Source of the DNA: Polaromonas sp. C04
GTDB lineage: Bacteria; Pseudomonadota; Gammaproteobacteria; Burkholderiales; Burkholderiaceae_C
DNA: 64,000 bases
Direction: 5' to 3'
Assembly (NCBI RefSeq): GCF_002002705.1
Contig: NZ_MUNS01000020.1
Location: 248,001 to 312,000, forward strand
A program made the position numbers and the translations under genes. Within the stretch, counting starts at the first letter, position 1; every line of letters starts with the position of its first letter. The notes below the pieces were generated by a model. The model was not told the origin of the DNA. It searched no databases and worked only from the letters and a program-made list of their open reading frames with translations. This document shows, piece after piece, positions 19,801-27,514 of this stretch.

Positions 19801-22524
19801 AGCGATGAGCAGAGCACACTGGAAATCCTGGCGCGGGTGCGGCTGCGCGCCGACGGGCGACCGCTGTCGCACCATGTGCAGGAATGGGTCGATCAGCATG
19901 AACTGGCGTTCGAGGAGCGATATGACGCCTCGATCTCGGCGCTGGCTCTCGCCTGGGGCGCCGACGCCGCAACCCCGGCACCATCGGGTCAGTTTGTTGC
20001 GGCCACGGGTGAATTCTGTTTCGACGTCGGTGCCGGTTCGCGACCGGCGCGGCCGTGGATCAATGTATTGGCCAATTCGTCTTTCGGCGCCCAGCTCTCG
20101 GAAGCTGGTGGCGGCTACACCTGGGCCGTGAACAGCCGCCTGAACCAGCTCACCGGGTGGTCCAACGATCCGGTGGCCGATCCGCCGGCCGAATGGTTCT
20201 TGCTGCAGGATCGCAAGACCATGGAGGTATGGAGCGTCGCACCCTGCGCCTGGGGCGACGGCGCCGTGGACTATCGCGTCTCGCATGGACAGGGCTATAG
20301 CGTCATCAGCCACCGCCGTGCAGAACTGGAGGTCACGGCAACGTGGTGTGTCGATGCGAAAACCTGTGTCAAGCAGGTGCAGTTGCGGCTCATCAACCAC
20401 GGCGCGAAGACGCTGCACTTGCGGGTAATCGGTATTGCCGAATGGATGATGGGGGCGAGCCGGTCTGACCGCAGCACGGTGCTGACCGCGTTGCATCGCC
20501 AGCGCCTGCCCGTGGTGCAGCAGCCGGGCGTTGAATCCGGCAGCGGGCGCGAGCAAAAGCTCACCGCCCTGCTGTGCACGCAGCGCGAGCGCGCTGCGGG
20601 GTTCGGCGATGGCACGGCCTTCCTGGGCATCGCAGGCGCCGCGGACGAGCCCGAAGACTGGACTTGCGACCGGCGTGAGTGTTTCGATGCGCGCGGGCGC
20701 CTGGTGCTGCCGGATCACTTCGGCCAGCGCAGCGGTGCCGGGCTCGACCCGTGCGCGGCCCTGTCAACACGCGTTGCGCTGGCCGCCGGCGAATCGGCGG
20801 AGCGGGTGTTCCTGCTGGGCTATGCCGACAGCGCGAATGCTGCCCGCCAGCTCGCGACTGTGGCAGCGGCAACGCCGGCCGCGCAGCGCGTGCAGCAGGT
20901 CCACCGCAGCTGGGATCAATTGCTGGGTGCTACCGTGGTGAAGACTCCCGACCCCTTGTTCGACGCCATGGTGAACCGCTGGCTGCTGTACCAGACGGTG
21001 TCGTGCCGCTTGTGGGCCAAGGCCGGCTTCTACCAGGCGGGCGGCGCCACCGGTTTTCGCGACCAGCTGCAGGACGCAATGGCGCTGGCATGGGCCGCCC
21101 CCGCCATGCTGCGCCAGCAGATCGTGCTGTGCGCGTCACGCCAATTCACCGAGGGCGATGTGCAGCATTGGTGGCACGCACCGCTCGGCGCGGGTGTGCG
21201 CACGCATTTCTCCGATGACCTGCTGTGGCTGCCCCACGCCTGCGTGCATTACCTGCGCGCCACCGGCGACGCCACGCTGCTCGATCAGGGCGTGCCGTTC
21301 ATCGAAGGCGCGCCCATTCCCGAGGGGGCGGAGGACGCGTATGACACGCCTGCCGTCAGCCGCCAGGAAGCGTCGGTCTACGAGCATGGCGCGCGGGCCA
21401 TCGACCGCAGCCTTCGTGTGGGCGCGCACGGCTTGCCGTTGATGGGCAGCGGTGACTGGAACGATGGCATGAACCGGGTCGGCGCGCAGGGACGCGGCGA
21501 GTCGGTGTGGCTGGGCTGGTTCCTGTGTCAGCTGGTCGATGGGTTCGCGCCGCTGGCGCGCGCGCGTGGCGACGAGGCGCGTGCATTGCGCTGGGAAAGG
21601 GCCGCGCTGGGCTGGAAAAACGCCTTGATCGGTCCCGCGTGGGATGGGCAATGGTTCAAACGTGCCTTTTTCGACGACGGGCAGGCGCTGGGTTCACACG
21701 CCAACCCGGAAGCGCGCATCGACTTGATCGCGCAGGCCTGGGCGGTCCTCTCCAGGGCTGCGCCAGCCGACTTGCAGCATACGGCGCTGGCGGCGATGGA
21801 GGATCACCTGGTAGATCATGAAGCGGGCCTGATCAGGCTGCTGGATCCCCCACTGGTTCATGCCGTCCCGAGTGCCGGCTACATCCAGGCCTATCCGCCG
21901 GGCGTGCGCGAAAACGGCGGCCAATACTCGCACGCCGGTGTCTGGGCGTTGATGGCTCAGGCCGACTACGCCACAACCCTTGCGGATTCAAGTGGCGGCG
22001 ACGTCGCCTACCGCTATTTCACCTATCTCAGTCCGGCGCACCGCGCGCGCCATCCAGCGCACGGGGCGGTCTACGGCATCGAGCCGTATGTCATGGCCGG
22101 AGACGTGTACAGCCAGCCGCCCTACGTCGGACGTGGTGGCTGGAGCTGGTACACGGGTGCTGCGGCCTGGATGCACCGCGCCGCCATCGAGTCGATTTTC
22201 GGACTGCAGCAAGGCGCGCAGGACTTGTGCTTCACACCTTGCCTGCCCTCGCATTGGCACCAGGCCGAACTGACGTTGGCGCGTGATGGCCGCACCATGC
22301 GCTTCATTCTGGTTCGTGCCACCGCACCTGCTGCGCTGGCCGCTACGGCGCAATGCGGTGCCCGACTATTGCTCCCCGGACAGCCGCTGAACTGGCGGAG
22401 TCTGGCGCCGGATACCTGCTTCGCGATCCCGCTGTTGGGTGAGCCCGCGCTTGTGCCGCCGCCCGCTGCCGGCGCTGCCGCAGCGGCTGGGCGCCCCTGG
22501 CCGGAGGTGGTGCCTGAAGGGTGA
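13804..22524 (+). CDS. ndvB: Cyclic beta-1,2-glucan synthase (NdvB/ChvB type)
   Basis: A 2906-aa inner-membrane synthase, the normal size of NdvB. It opens with PPLRSEIFGSQRFAQHGRSL. Membrane helices occur near residues 405-460, 817-860 and 945-985. Between them lies the GT84 domain with LDSDTQLPPGRL near 635, TFTGKGLLNVRAM near 720, and RVHRWTRGDWQLLPF near 780 (an R-x-x-RW type motif). A glycoamylase-like cyclisation domain spans roughly 1010-1500 (TNIGLYLLSAACARQFGWIG; VSTFMAHHQGMSIVALANVL). Two supersandwich domains and a GH94 barrel follow, with GDWNDGMN at 2550-2557 for chain-length control. It polymerises UDP-glucose into beta-1,2-glucan and cyclises it; such glucans serve osmotic adaptation and host interaction. 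No NdvA exporter is in the window. Confidence 0.93.
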   Translation: MAQPELRRLIPDAPRALCDILDGTRGPVEPPLRSEIFGSQRFAQHGRSLGETHRAARSGSPAATFFPRLQSNIQTLREAHHYLGVQASTGYDISPAAEWLLDNFHLIEAQLKEIHDGLPRLYFRALPVLLDEPLAGLPRIYGVAWAFVAHTDGAFDEDLLTQFLCAYQETRDLNLSEMWALPTTLRVVLVENLRRLAERVASNKAAREVANLCCDHIERYTLHALDQLLALLNRRGVGRVFLAQMAQRLQDHHTTNHVGYREWLHSALPDMAAAQAQQSADQAADNLSVSNAVRSLRSIGDADWSDIVARTSTLMRLMLTSAVFEAESTITRDQTLHGIELLARRTGRSETSVAQTLLDLMRAADVTHSDAAMPRHWLSGAGRPALVAALGLHERMAVRRRALARCAALPVYLGSLLLGSVGVVAWMLLRHHGVISAGGAPLEWALFGAVLMMFPASEAVVAVINRLISESVRPQRLPRLALSNGIPPEHRVMVVIPAMLTTAASSRDLVRRLELHYLANPERHAQFALLTDWTDADASHLASDDALLTGAVRQIRALNARYPGDASDAPRFIVLHRERHFSKTEQCWIGWERKRGKLELLIAGLVEDSSAAFLDLGENSRIAAGTQYVVTLDSDTQLPPGRLRELVGVAAHQHNQPRLDTGGRVVVAGYGILQPRIVTPLPAPSNVTLYHWLFAGRCGIDPYSAATSEVYQDLFSEGTFTGKGLLNVRAMHAVLSGRLPEGRVLSHDLLEGSLARCAAVTDITVIEDAPFHADVAASRVHRWTRGDWQLLPFLLHPMRYPLRAINRWKMFDNLRRSLVAPVSLALLLLALAGVVVSPWAALALVMAAFSAGPLMGAIAGLSPTRDDLAKRHFYRQAGADLARAFLGGVWHLIQLLQESLMAVDAIGRALYRMTISHRRLLQWTTAAAAQSAAKTGLAALTRQHWRAPVAALLLFGGLYAANTPYPLLALTLCVLWAASAPWTWWVSRERPARQDAALPARDQAYLEGIARDTWRFFERSVGPGDNHLPPDNVQTLPHDLVAHRTSPTNIGLYLLSAACARQFGWIGTQELLERLEATLATLGTLQRYRGHFLNWYETQTCAPLLPMYVSTVDSGNLSGHLLAVAQACLELALAPHDASAAQRAIRASRQRLAPLLARLPDLVPALLGDAALARLLALPEPLAEGQHSAAQMERLLREATDELARLLPGSAEFTGPAQSTPRDELAWCLGDHLATLRSAWRDIRAHRTTDAAIVGTGDTGVRLRALARACEELAWQPDFRFLYHRKRHLLHIGYRVEERQLDASFYDLLASESRLTSLLAIGKGDVPVRHWASLGRLFYAIGTDAGLRSWSGSMFEYLMPTLVLNEPYDSVLREAGHAAVLEQIAFAQARDVPWGISESAYAGRDHTLAYQYAPQGVPRLALRRTPVDELVITPYATALAAQIAPHRACLNFAALQALGARARYGFIEALDFSPARQVNDELFTPVSTFMAHHQGMSIVALANVLLDGPAQRWGMANAHIEAVASLLHERVPREVSRLHAPPMGPPPQTLQRRALGLLRDVSPGAMAVEPTHVLSNGRYSVSLRANGAGWSRQRGIGITRWRDDALRDAYGSFIYVRRDPQLYPVSITQHPAPDPAAHYSSTYHADRVCFDAVWPEFQAHTTVWVSPEDDIEFRQVELRNLSGRTLDIELMSAFDVTLAEPRADEDHPAFTSLFVRAQWLAAQQALLFERKPRLPTEQGLQAAHFLADTDPQVVSVRVQTDRQYWRGRNHDASQPLASFVTLPAATEGSAQDVTLDTGLDPVCALAVRLRIAPDAKALLTFATAASDNGDTLRAVIDKYRQPSHVRRASLMSATLAGIRLGALHVSPRNFAAIQTLTTALVMSLTRPQSSESRSGAAASVCDRRLLWRFGISGDRPLVLVSAGVAQGLGMLRSLAQALSLWAWGGIACDLVIINSEPASYLMELQREIAALRERHLAEGDAQARPAVTAIHVLRADELSSDEQSTLEILARVRLRADGRPLSHHVQEWVDQHELAFEERYDASISALALAWGADAATPAPSGQFVAATGEFCFDVGAGSRPARPWINVLANSSFGAQLSEAGGGYTWAVNSRLNQLTGWSNDPVADPPAEWFLLQDRKTMEVWSVAPCAWGDGAVDYRVSHGQGYSVISHRRAELEVTATWCVDAKTCVKQVQLRLINHGAKTLHLRVIGIAEWMMGASRSDRSTVLTALHRQRLPVVQQPGVESGSGREQKLTALLCTQRERAAGFGDGTAFLGIAGAADEPEDWTCDRRECFDARGRLVLPDHFGQRSGAGLDPCAALSTRVALAAGESAERVFLLGYADSANAARQLATVAAATPAAQRVQQVHRSWDQLLGATVVKTPDPLFDAMVNRWLLYQTVSCRLWAKAGFYQAGGATGFRDQLQDAMALAWAAPAMLRQQIVLCASRQFTEGDVQHWWHAPLGAGVRTHFSDDLLWLPHACVHYLRATGDATLLDQGVPFIEGAPIPEGAEDAYDTPAVSRQEASVYEHGARAIDRSLRVGAHGLPLMGSGDWNDGMNRVGAQGRGESVWLGWFLCQLVDGFAPLARARGDEARALRWERAALGWKNALIGPAWDGQWFKRAFFDDGQALGSHANPEARIDLIAQAWAVLSRAAPADLQHTALAAMEDHLVDHEAGLIRLLDPPLVHAVPSAGYIQAYPPGVRENGGQYSHAGVWALMAQADYATTLADSSGGDVAYRYFTYLSPAHRARHPAHGAVYGIEPYVMAGDVYSQPPYVGRGGWSWYTGAAAWMHRAAIESIFGLQQGAQDLCFTPCLPSHWHQAELTLARDGRTMRFILVRATAPAALAATAQCGARLLLPGQPLNWRSLAPDTCFAIPLLGEPALVPPPAAGAAAAAGRPWPEVVPEG

Positions 22525-22584
22525 ACAAGACGGTAAGTCGAAGCTGGGCGCGTAGTTCGTCCAGATGGTCTGGCTTTCGAAAAC

Positions 22585-23946
22585 TCAAGCCCGCAATGGA
22601 TGACGCCGATTCCACAGCAGCGGCACGACGCCGATCGCGATGCCGCCCAGTCCGACAAGGTTGGTCACCAGATCGAACGTAGGGATGCTGTAGGCCGCGA
22701 TGAACCACAGGAAGCCCGCGCTGCAGGCCGGCCACAGCAGCAGAAAAATCAGCTTGCTGCCCGAGCGCAGGGCCTCGCGCCGGAAATGCCAGGCACAGGC
22801 GAAGCCCGCCAGCCCATAGTAGAACGCCACCTGGAAGCCGATGGCGTTAACGGAATCCTTGATGATCAGGTTGACGCTCGGGAAATACGAGGACAGGAAC
22901 AGAAAAACCAGCCCGAACGAGGTGATCACAGCGGTGGCGACCCACGGCGTGCGCCAGGTCTTGTGCAGCACCGCATAGCGGGGGTGCAGGCTGCCGTCGC
23001 GGCCCTTGGCGTACATGGTGCGGGTGAACTGCAGGATCGAGGTTTCCAGCGTGCCGACCGTGCTGAGCGCCACGGCAATGACGGCCAGGTAATTCCACGG
23101 CTTGGGGAACAGGCGACCTGCGATCGCAAACACCACGTTGGTGCTTGACTGCTGGATCTCCTGGTCGGTCAGCACCAGCAGGGTGACGGCCGCGAACGCA
23201 ATGAACAGTGCCAGCACGATCACCATCGCCAGCAGGGCGCCGCGGCCCGGCGCGTGGGAGGAATCCCGCGTTTCCTCGGTCAGGTTCACCGTGACGTCCC
23301 AGCCCCAGAAAAAGAACAGCGCGGTCAGCGCCCCGGTGGCGAACAGCCGGGGGGTGAAGGCGAACGGGGAGAACCAGGCCAGCGAAAACGCATGGGCCGG
23401 CCGCGCGCCGTACTGGAGCAGCGCGGCGATGATCACGGCCACCAGCACGCCGACTTCGATGACGGTCATCACCACCTGGGTATAGCTGGTGGGCTTGATG
23501 CCCTTGACGATGACCGCGCTTACCGCCAGGAGCCATGCGGCCGCGACGAAGGTCACGGCCGCCGGGTTGCTGGCCAGCTTGGGGTCGAACAGCACCAGCG
23601 TGGCGGCGGCGGCGGGAATGGTGCCCGACACCATGAAGACCGCCGAGGCCACCAATAGCGCCCACCCGGCGAAGAAGCCCAGCGTCGGGTTGAAAATCGC
23701 GCCCACCCACGCGTAGCAGGCGCCGGCGTTGGGGCTCAGGCGATTCAGGTGCAGGTAGGCAAACGTCACCCCGAACATGATCAGGCCGCAAAACAGCAGG
23801 CTGGCCGGCGACTGGATCCCGACCGCGGCGATCAGGGTCGCGGTGGTCGCCGCGATGCTGAACGCGGGAGCGGTGCCCGCCACCCCCATGATGACGGATT
23901 CACCCAGTCCCAGGGCGCCCCCTTCCAGCTTGACTTGATCGTGCAC
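22585..23946 (-). CDS. APC-superfamily amino acid permease
   Basis: A 453-aa integral membrane protein with about 12 hydrophobic segments. The N-terminal LGLGESVIMGVAGTAPAFSI and the following LSPNAGACYAWVGAIFNPTLGFFAGWA are typical of APC permeases for amino acids or polyamines. Later segments include FFWGWDVTVNLTEETRDSSHA, with the conserved F-x-G-x-D/E-x-x-x-NLTEE pattern. Substrate cannot be told from sequence. It is convergent with ndvB (60 nt between the stops) and is preceded on its own strand by the fragment at 24110 and the DUF3047 gene. Confidence 0.85.
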   Translation of the reverse strand: MHDQVKLEGGALGLGESVIMGVAGTAPAFSIAATTATLIAAVGIQSPASLLFCGLIMFGVTFAYLHLNRLSPNAGACYAWVGAIFNPTLGFFAGWALLVASAVFMVSGTIPAAAATLVLFDPKLASNPAAVTFVAAAWLLAVSAVIVKGIKPTSYTQVVMTVIEVGVLVAVIIAALLQYGARPAHAFSLAWFSPFAFTPRLFATGALTALFFFWGWDVTVNLTEETRDSSHAPGRGALLAMVIVLALFIAFAAVTLLVLTDQEIQQSSTNVVFAIAGRLFPKPWNYLAVIAVALSTVGTLETSILQFTRTMYAKGRDGSLHPRYAVLHKTWRTPWVATAVITSFGLVFLFLSSYFPSVNLIIKDSVNAIGFQVAFYYGLAGFACAWHFRREALRSGSKLIFLLLWPACSAGFLWFIAAYSIPTFDLVTNLVGLGGIAIGVVPLLWNRRHPLRA

Positions 23947-23972
23947 GGTCGTTGCCTCGAAGAATCAACTAT

Positions 23973-24110
23973 TCTCAAGCTTGTGTGCGCTGCCTTTGCA
24001 CGAAGCGCCGGCCGATCGCGTCTTTCCGGCGCCAGACCCAACGTGGCCAGCATCAGCAGACAGGCGTGGCCGGCGCCGAGCAGCACGAACTCCCGGATGC
24101 CTTTCAACAT
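23973..24110 (-). pseudogene. Probable 5' fragment of an FAD/NAD oxidoreductase
   Basis: From the ATG at 24110 the minus strand encodes MLKGIREFVLLGAGHACLLM and then LATLGLAPERRDRPALRAK. The stretch EFVLLGAGHA-x-LLMLATLG resembles the N-terminal Rossmann motif of FAD-dependent NADH-dehydrogenase-like proteins (usually VLVGAGHAHLHVL). After about 28 residues the likeness stops and the frame runs into the permease gene in the wrong phase. It starts 6 nt after the DUF3047 stop, inside a short hairpin. A chance reading frame cannot be excluded. Confidence 0.35.
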
Positions 24111-24114
24111 CCGG
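24093..24114. terminator. 7-bp inverted repeat after the DUF3047 stop
   Basis: CCGGATG (24093-24099) and CATCCGG (24108-24114) are exact complements around an 8-nt loop, immediately downstream of the DUF3047 stop on the minus strand. No T-run follows, so termination is only possible, not certain. Confidence 0.4.
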
Positions 24115-24115
24115 T

Positions 24116-24853
24116 CTAGGGCAGCCAGCGCAGATCGCGCACGTACCCCAGGCTCTGGCCCTGCGTGTTGTCGGCGTCCGCACCCACCAGCACGCCGGCG
24201 ACGGGCGGCATATCCGGGTCCTCATCGCCAAACAGCTTCATGAAGTCCTGCGCCACGTTGCGTGTTTCCGCGGCCCACACCGCGAGCGGCGCCTCGGGTC
24301 CTTGCAGCACGATGTAGCGCAGGCGATTCGTGAAGGCGTTTTTGCCCGCGGTGCCCGCCGGGTATTTGCTGTCCCACAGGTAGCACAGCGTAGCCGCCGG
24401 CAGGTTCTGGCCGGTGCTCGACCGCTCGACGCGCAGCACGGTGCGCTCCAGCGTCGGCACGCGCTCCAGCGGCTCGTCGAACAGGACGCAGACCTTTAGC
24501 GCGGAATCATCGCCGGCCCTGGTGTGGATGTCCGTGTTCTTCAAAGGCTGATCGAGGCGCCAGCGCCACGCCAGTTGTCCGGGCAACGCCCCCCCGCTCA
24601 ACTCATCCACCAGATTGCCGTACGAGCGGTCGGTGCGAATGCGCAGGGCCCGTTCGCCATCGAGCGTCACGACATCGAACTGCGTGACCGGCTTTTGGGT
24701 ATTCTTTTGGGGAAAACCAAGGATCTGCCACGGTGCGGGGGGCTTGTCGCTGGTGCCCCCGGTAATACTGGCCAGCGGGCTCAAGGTCTGCGCCGATCCC
24801 GCGCCGCCCCAGGCCAGCAGTAAAAATAAACAGACCATCTGACGGTACAACAT
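24116..24853 (-). CDS. DUF3047 domain protein, exported
   Basis: A 245-aa protein with a signal peptide (MVCLFLLLAWGGAGSAQ near residues 6-22), so it is expected in the periplasm. Conserved DUF3047 features are QFDVVTLDGERALRIRTDRS, GQLAWRWRLDQPL, DDSALKVCVLFDEPLE, LCYLWDSKYPAGT and the C-terminal GVLVGADADNTQGQSLGYVR. The fold is a beta-sandwich; biochemical function is unknown. ATG 24853 gives MLYRQMV; the second Met (24838) is also possible. Confidence 0.85.
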   Translation of the reverse strand: MLYRQMVCLFLLLAWGGAGSAQTLSPLASITGGTSDKPPAPWQILGFPQKNTQKPVTQFDVVTLDGERALRIRTDRSYGNLVDELSGGALPGQLAWRWRLDQPLKNTDIHTRAGDDSALKVCVLFDEPLERVPTLERTVLRVERSSTGQNLPAATLCYLWDSKYPAGTAGKNAFTNRLRYIVLQGPEAPLAVWAAETRNVAQDFMKLFGDEDPDMPPVAGVLVGADADNTQGQSLGYVRDLRWLP

Positions 24854-24977
24854 GATTCAGCTCCGTTTCCAGTCGTGAAACCTTGCCACCCAGGCCAGCA
24901 GCTCTTGCGGCATGCGGGCGCGCCTTAATTTCCCACTATGGATGGTGCCGGGTGGTTTGGTCAACCCCGCCCGAGCT

Positions 24978-25610
24978 TCATCGCCTATACGCCGACGACA
25001 CCAGCTCAAGGCCCAGGGCCATCATCACGCCACCGGCGACGCGGTCCATCCATGCCTTGTAGTGCAGATATGTGTTGCGGGGCCGCTCCGACGCCAGGGC
25101 TAGCGCCACCAGGGCGTACCAGCCCGTCTCGATGACGAAGACAATCGTCACCAGCGTCAGGTTGAATCCCAGCGAAGGCGCCGGTGGAAGGAAGGCGGCA
25201 AACACGCTGGCGTAGACGATGGCGGTTTTCGGATTGCTGATCTGGGTGGTGAAGCCCAGCAGCAGCGACCGGTGTGTGTTCTTGCCCGCGCCCTCTCCCA
25301 GGCCCGTGATGTTGAGCGCTTGCCGGGCAGACCGCCAGATGCGCAGCCCGAGCCAGGCCAGGTACAGCCCGCCCGCCACCTTCAGCGCCAGATACACCAG
25401 CGGCACCGCGAGCATCAGCGCATTCAGTCCGAGCAGGGCCGCGCTGGCAAACAGCACGCCGCCGCCGCCCATGCCCACGGCGGCGGCCACGCCTTCCGAG
25501 CGCGAGGTCGCCACCGCCGTGCGCGCCACCATGACGAAGCTGGGGCCCGGACTGACGACGCCCACGGAGAGGGCGCCGACGAGCCCGAGAAGAGCAGGAA
25601 GATTTTGCAT
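24978..25610 (-). CDS. LysE/RhtB family amino acid exporter
   Basis: A 210-aa inner-membrane protein with six hydrophobic segments, the usual size of LysE-family translocators. The N-terminal LSVGVVSPGPSFVMVARTAV contains the conserved PGP motif, and LLLGFTTQISNPKTAIVYASVFAAF carries the NPK motif of the family. It should export amino acids or related metabolites by proton exchange; the substrate is not predictable. It begins 7 nt after the esterase gene on the same strand, so the two probably form an operon. Confidence 0.9.
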   Translation of the reverse strand: MQNLPALLGLVGALSVGVVSPGPSFVMVARTAVATSRSEGVAAAVGMGGGGVLFASAALLGLNALMLAVPLVYLALKVAGGLYLAWLGLRIWRSARQALNITGLGEGAGKNTHRSLLLGFTTQISNPKTAIVYASVFAAFLPPAPSLGFNLTLVTIVFVIETGWYALVALALASERPRNTYLHYKAWMDRVAGGVMMALGLELVSSAYRR

Positions 25611-25617
25611 AAACGAA

Positions 25618-26559
25618 TCAGCCCCGGAAGGCGCGTCGCAACTCGGCCGCGCACAGCGCTACGGCCGAGTTCGCCTCGTCAAGCGCCTTGCCCATAAGGA
25701 TGAAACCGTGAATCTGGCGCTCGAAACACACTTGAGTGACACGGTTCCCGGCCTCGCTCAAACGCTGCGCGTACTGCAAACCCTCGTCGCGCAACGGGTC
25801 GTAGCCCGCGGTCAGCACCAGCGCTGGCGGCAGGCGGGCGAGGTCCTGGCTCAGCAGGGGTGACGCACGATCGCTCAGCTTGTCTTGCGCTGTCCTGAAG
25901 TAGTGCCCGAGGTAGTAGGCCATCGAGTCGGTGGTGAGCAAATAGCCCTGGCCATTGGTCTGGTGCGATGGCGCGCTGCAACGCGCGTCGGTGGCGGGGT
26001 AAATCAGCAGCTGAAACACGATGGGCGGGGCACCCGCATCCCGTGCCAGCAGCGACACGACGGCCGCCAGATTGCCGCCGGCACTGTCGCCGCCAACCGC
26101 CAGGCGCGTGGCATCGAGGTGCAGTTCGGGTGCGTTGTCCGCCACCCAGCGGGTAGCGGCCAGGCAGTCGTCCACCGCGCAGGGAAATGGATGCTCGGGC
26201 GCCAGCCGGTAGTCCACCGCGACCACCGCGCAACGGGCGCCGTTGGCGAGTTCGCGGCACAGCACATCGTGCGTGTCCAAGTCGCCAATGACAAAACCGC
26301 CGCCATGAAAGTAAACGAGGACAGGCAGTAGCGCGGCCTGCGGCGCACCTGCGGGGCAATACAGGCGCAGCGGGATCGATCCGTGCGGACCCTGTGCCTG
26401 CAGTTCGCGCACCAGGGACACGGCGGGCGGCGCCGGCTGGGTGAAGCTGCGGCGGTCGCGGTACAACGCGCGTGCGTCAAGCGGGGATAGCGTGTGGGTC
26501 GGGGGCAAGCCCGACCTTTCGATGAGGTCGAGCAAGGTACGAACCTGAGGATGCAGCAT
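25618..26559 (-). CDS. Alpha/beta hydrolase of the hormone-sensitive lipase family
   Basis: A 313-aa cytosolic esterase. The oxyanion-hole motif YFHGGGFVIGDLDTHD lies near residue 80, the nucleophile elbow VGGDSAGGNLAAV near 153 (Ser in GDSAGG), the acid in AGYDPLRDEG near 250, and the catalytic His in RQIHGFILMG near 285. All triad residues are present, so the enzyme should be active on short acyl esters. It precedes the LysE gene with a 7-nt gap. GGA lies about 10 nt upstream of the ATG. Confidence 0.92.
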   Translation of the reverse strand: MLHPQVRTLLDLIERSGLPPTHTLSPLDARALYRDRRSFTQPAPPAVSLVRELQAQGPHGSIPLRLYCPAGAPQAALLPVLVYFHGGGFVIGDLDTHDVLCRELANGARCAVVAVDYRLAPEHPFPCAVDDCLAATRWVADNAPELHLDATRLAVGGDSAGGNLAAVVSLLARDAGAPPIVFQLLIYPATDARCSAPSHQTNGQGYLLTTDSMAYYLGHYFRTAQDKLSDRASPLLSQDLARLPPALVLTAGYDPLRDEGLQYAQRLSEAGNRVTQVCFERQIHGFILMGKALDEANSAVALCAAELRRAFRG

Positions 26560-26585
26560 GTTGATTTCCGTGCAGGCTGATGGAT

Positions 26586-26834
26586 TCAGCGATAAAACGC
26601 TTCGACCTTGCCCTTGAGCTTGATCAACAGCGGATGGCCCTTGCGGTCCAGCGTCTTGCCGGCGGGCACCTTGATCCAGCCCTCGCTGATGCAGTACTCC
26701 TCGACATCCTGACGCTCCTTGTCATTCAATCGAATGCCAACGTCGTGTTCGAACACGGCAGCGACGTGATGCGGGCTGCGCGGATCAATGGACAGTCGGT
26801 CGGGCAGAGAGGGAAGCTGGGTTGTTTCGTTCAT
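26586..26834 (-). CDS. DUF3297 family small protein
   Basis: An 82-aa protein, full length for the family, with LPDRLSIDPRSPHHVAAVFE near the start and the ending GKTLDRKGHPLLIKLKGKVE. Members are small cytosolic proteins of unknown role widespread in Proteobacteria; some are described as glutathione peroxidase-like by annotation only. It ends 26 nt before the esterase gene and may be co-transcribed with it. Confidence 0.85.
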   Translation of the reverse strand: MNETTQLPSLPDRLSIDPRSPHHVAAVFEHDVGIRLNDKERQDVEEYCISEGWIKVPAGKTLDRKGHPLLIKLKGKVEAFYR

Positions 26835-26929
26835 GAGTATCGTTTTTTGGATTTTCGCTCACTTTACGCCAGCCGGCGCGACAGGCGCCGCGGCAGACGA
26901 AGGCAAGTGTATTGCTCCACAATCGGCCA

Positions 26930-27514
26930 ATGAATAAACGACACTTTCTGGGCACGGCGACACTCGCCGGCCTGCTGCCTGCGGCGCGCGTGTCGGCGGC
27001 GCAGCAGACCCACAAGAGCCCGGGCCTGCTAACCGTCAGCGGACTGATCGGCAGGTCCAACCGGGGCCCCGTCGATCCGGCGCTCGATCAGTTGATGGTC
27101 AAGCACGGCGTCAAGTTTGACAAGGCGTACGTGTTCGACGCCGAGGCATTGGGCCGCCTGCCGGACGTTCGAATCCGGCCGACGCTGGAGTACGACGCCA
27201 GGGTGCATACGCTCTCGGGTCCGCTGCTGACCAGCGTGCTGGAGGCAGTGGGTGTGCCGCCGGCCAGCGAAGTGATGCTCGGACTTCGAGCGGTGGACGG
27301 CTACGTCGTACCGCTGAGCCTGGCCGGCGCGCGCCGCTACCGCATGATTGTGGCCAACGACATCGACGGCGGCCCACTCGCGCTGGGCGGGCTGGGCCCG
27401 CAGTGGGCCATCTACGAGGCCGATACGCTCGCCGCGTTCAAGGATAAGCCACTCAAGGAACGATTCGCCCTGTGCCCCTGGGGGCTGTACAGCATCGAGG
27501 TCACGCGCGGCTGA
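26930..27514 (+). CDS. Small molybdopterin-domain-like protein, exported
   Basis: A 194-aa protein starting at ATG 26930. A leader (MNKRHFLGTATLAGLLPAARVSAA) has positive residues and a hydrophobic stretch ending in VSAA, so export is likely; a twin-arginine motif is not present. The body resembles the oxidoreductase molybdopterin-binding domain fold seen in small YedY-like proteins: LLTVSGLIGRSNRG, LGRLPDVRIRPTLEYDARVH, LSGPLLTSVLEAVGV, VPLSLAGARRYRMIVANDID and GGLGPQWAIYE. The Cys that would ligate Mo in sulfite oxidases is not at the expected place, so it may not bind the cofactor. Divergent from DUF3297. Confidence 0.7.
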   Translation: MNKRHFLGTATLAGLLPAARVSAAQQTHKSPGLLTVSGLIGRSNRGPVDPALDQLMVKHGVKFDKAYVFDAEALGRLPDVRIRPTLEYDARVHTLSGPLLTSVLEAVGVPPASEVMLGLRAVDGYVVPLSLAGARRYRMIVANDIDGGPLALGGLGPQWAIYEADTLAAFKDKPLKERFALCPWGLYSIEVTRG

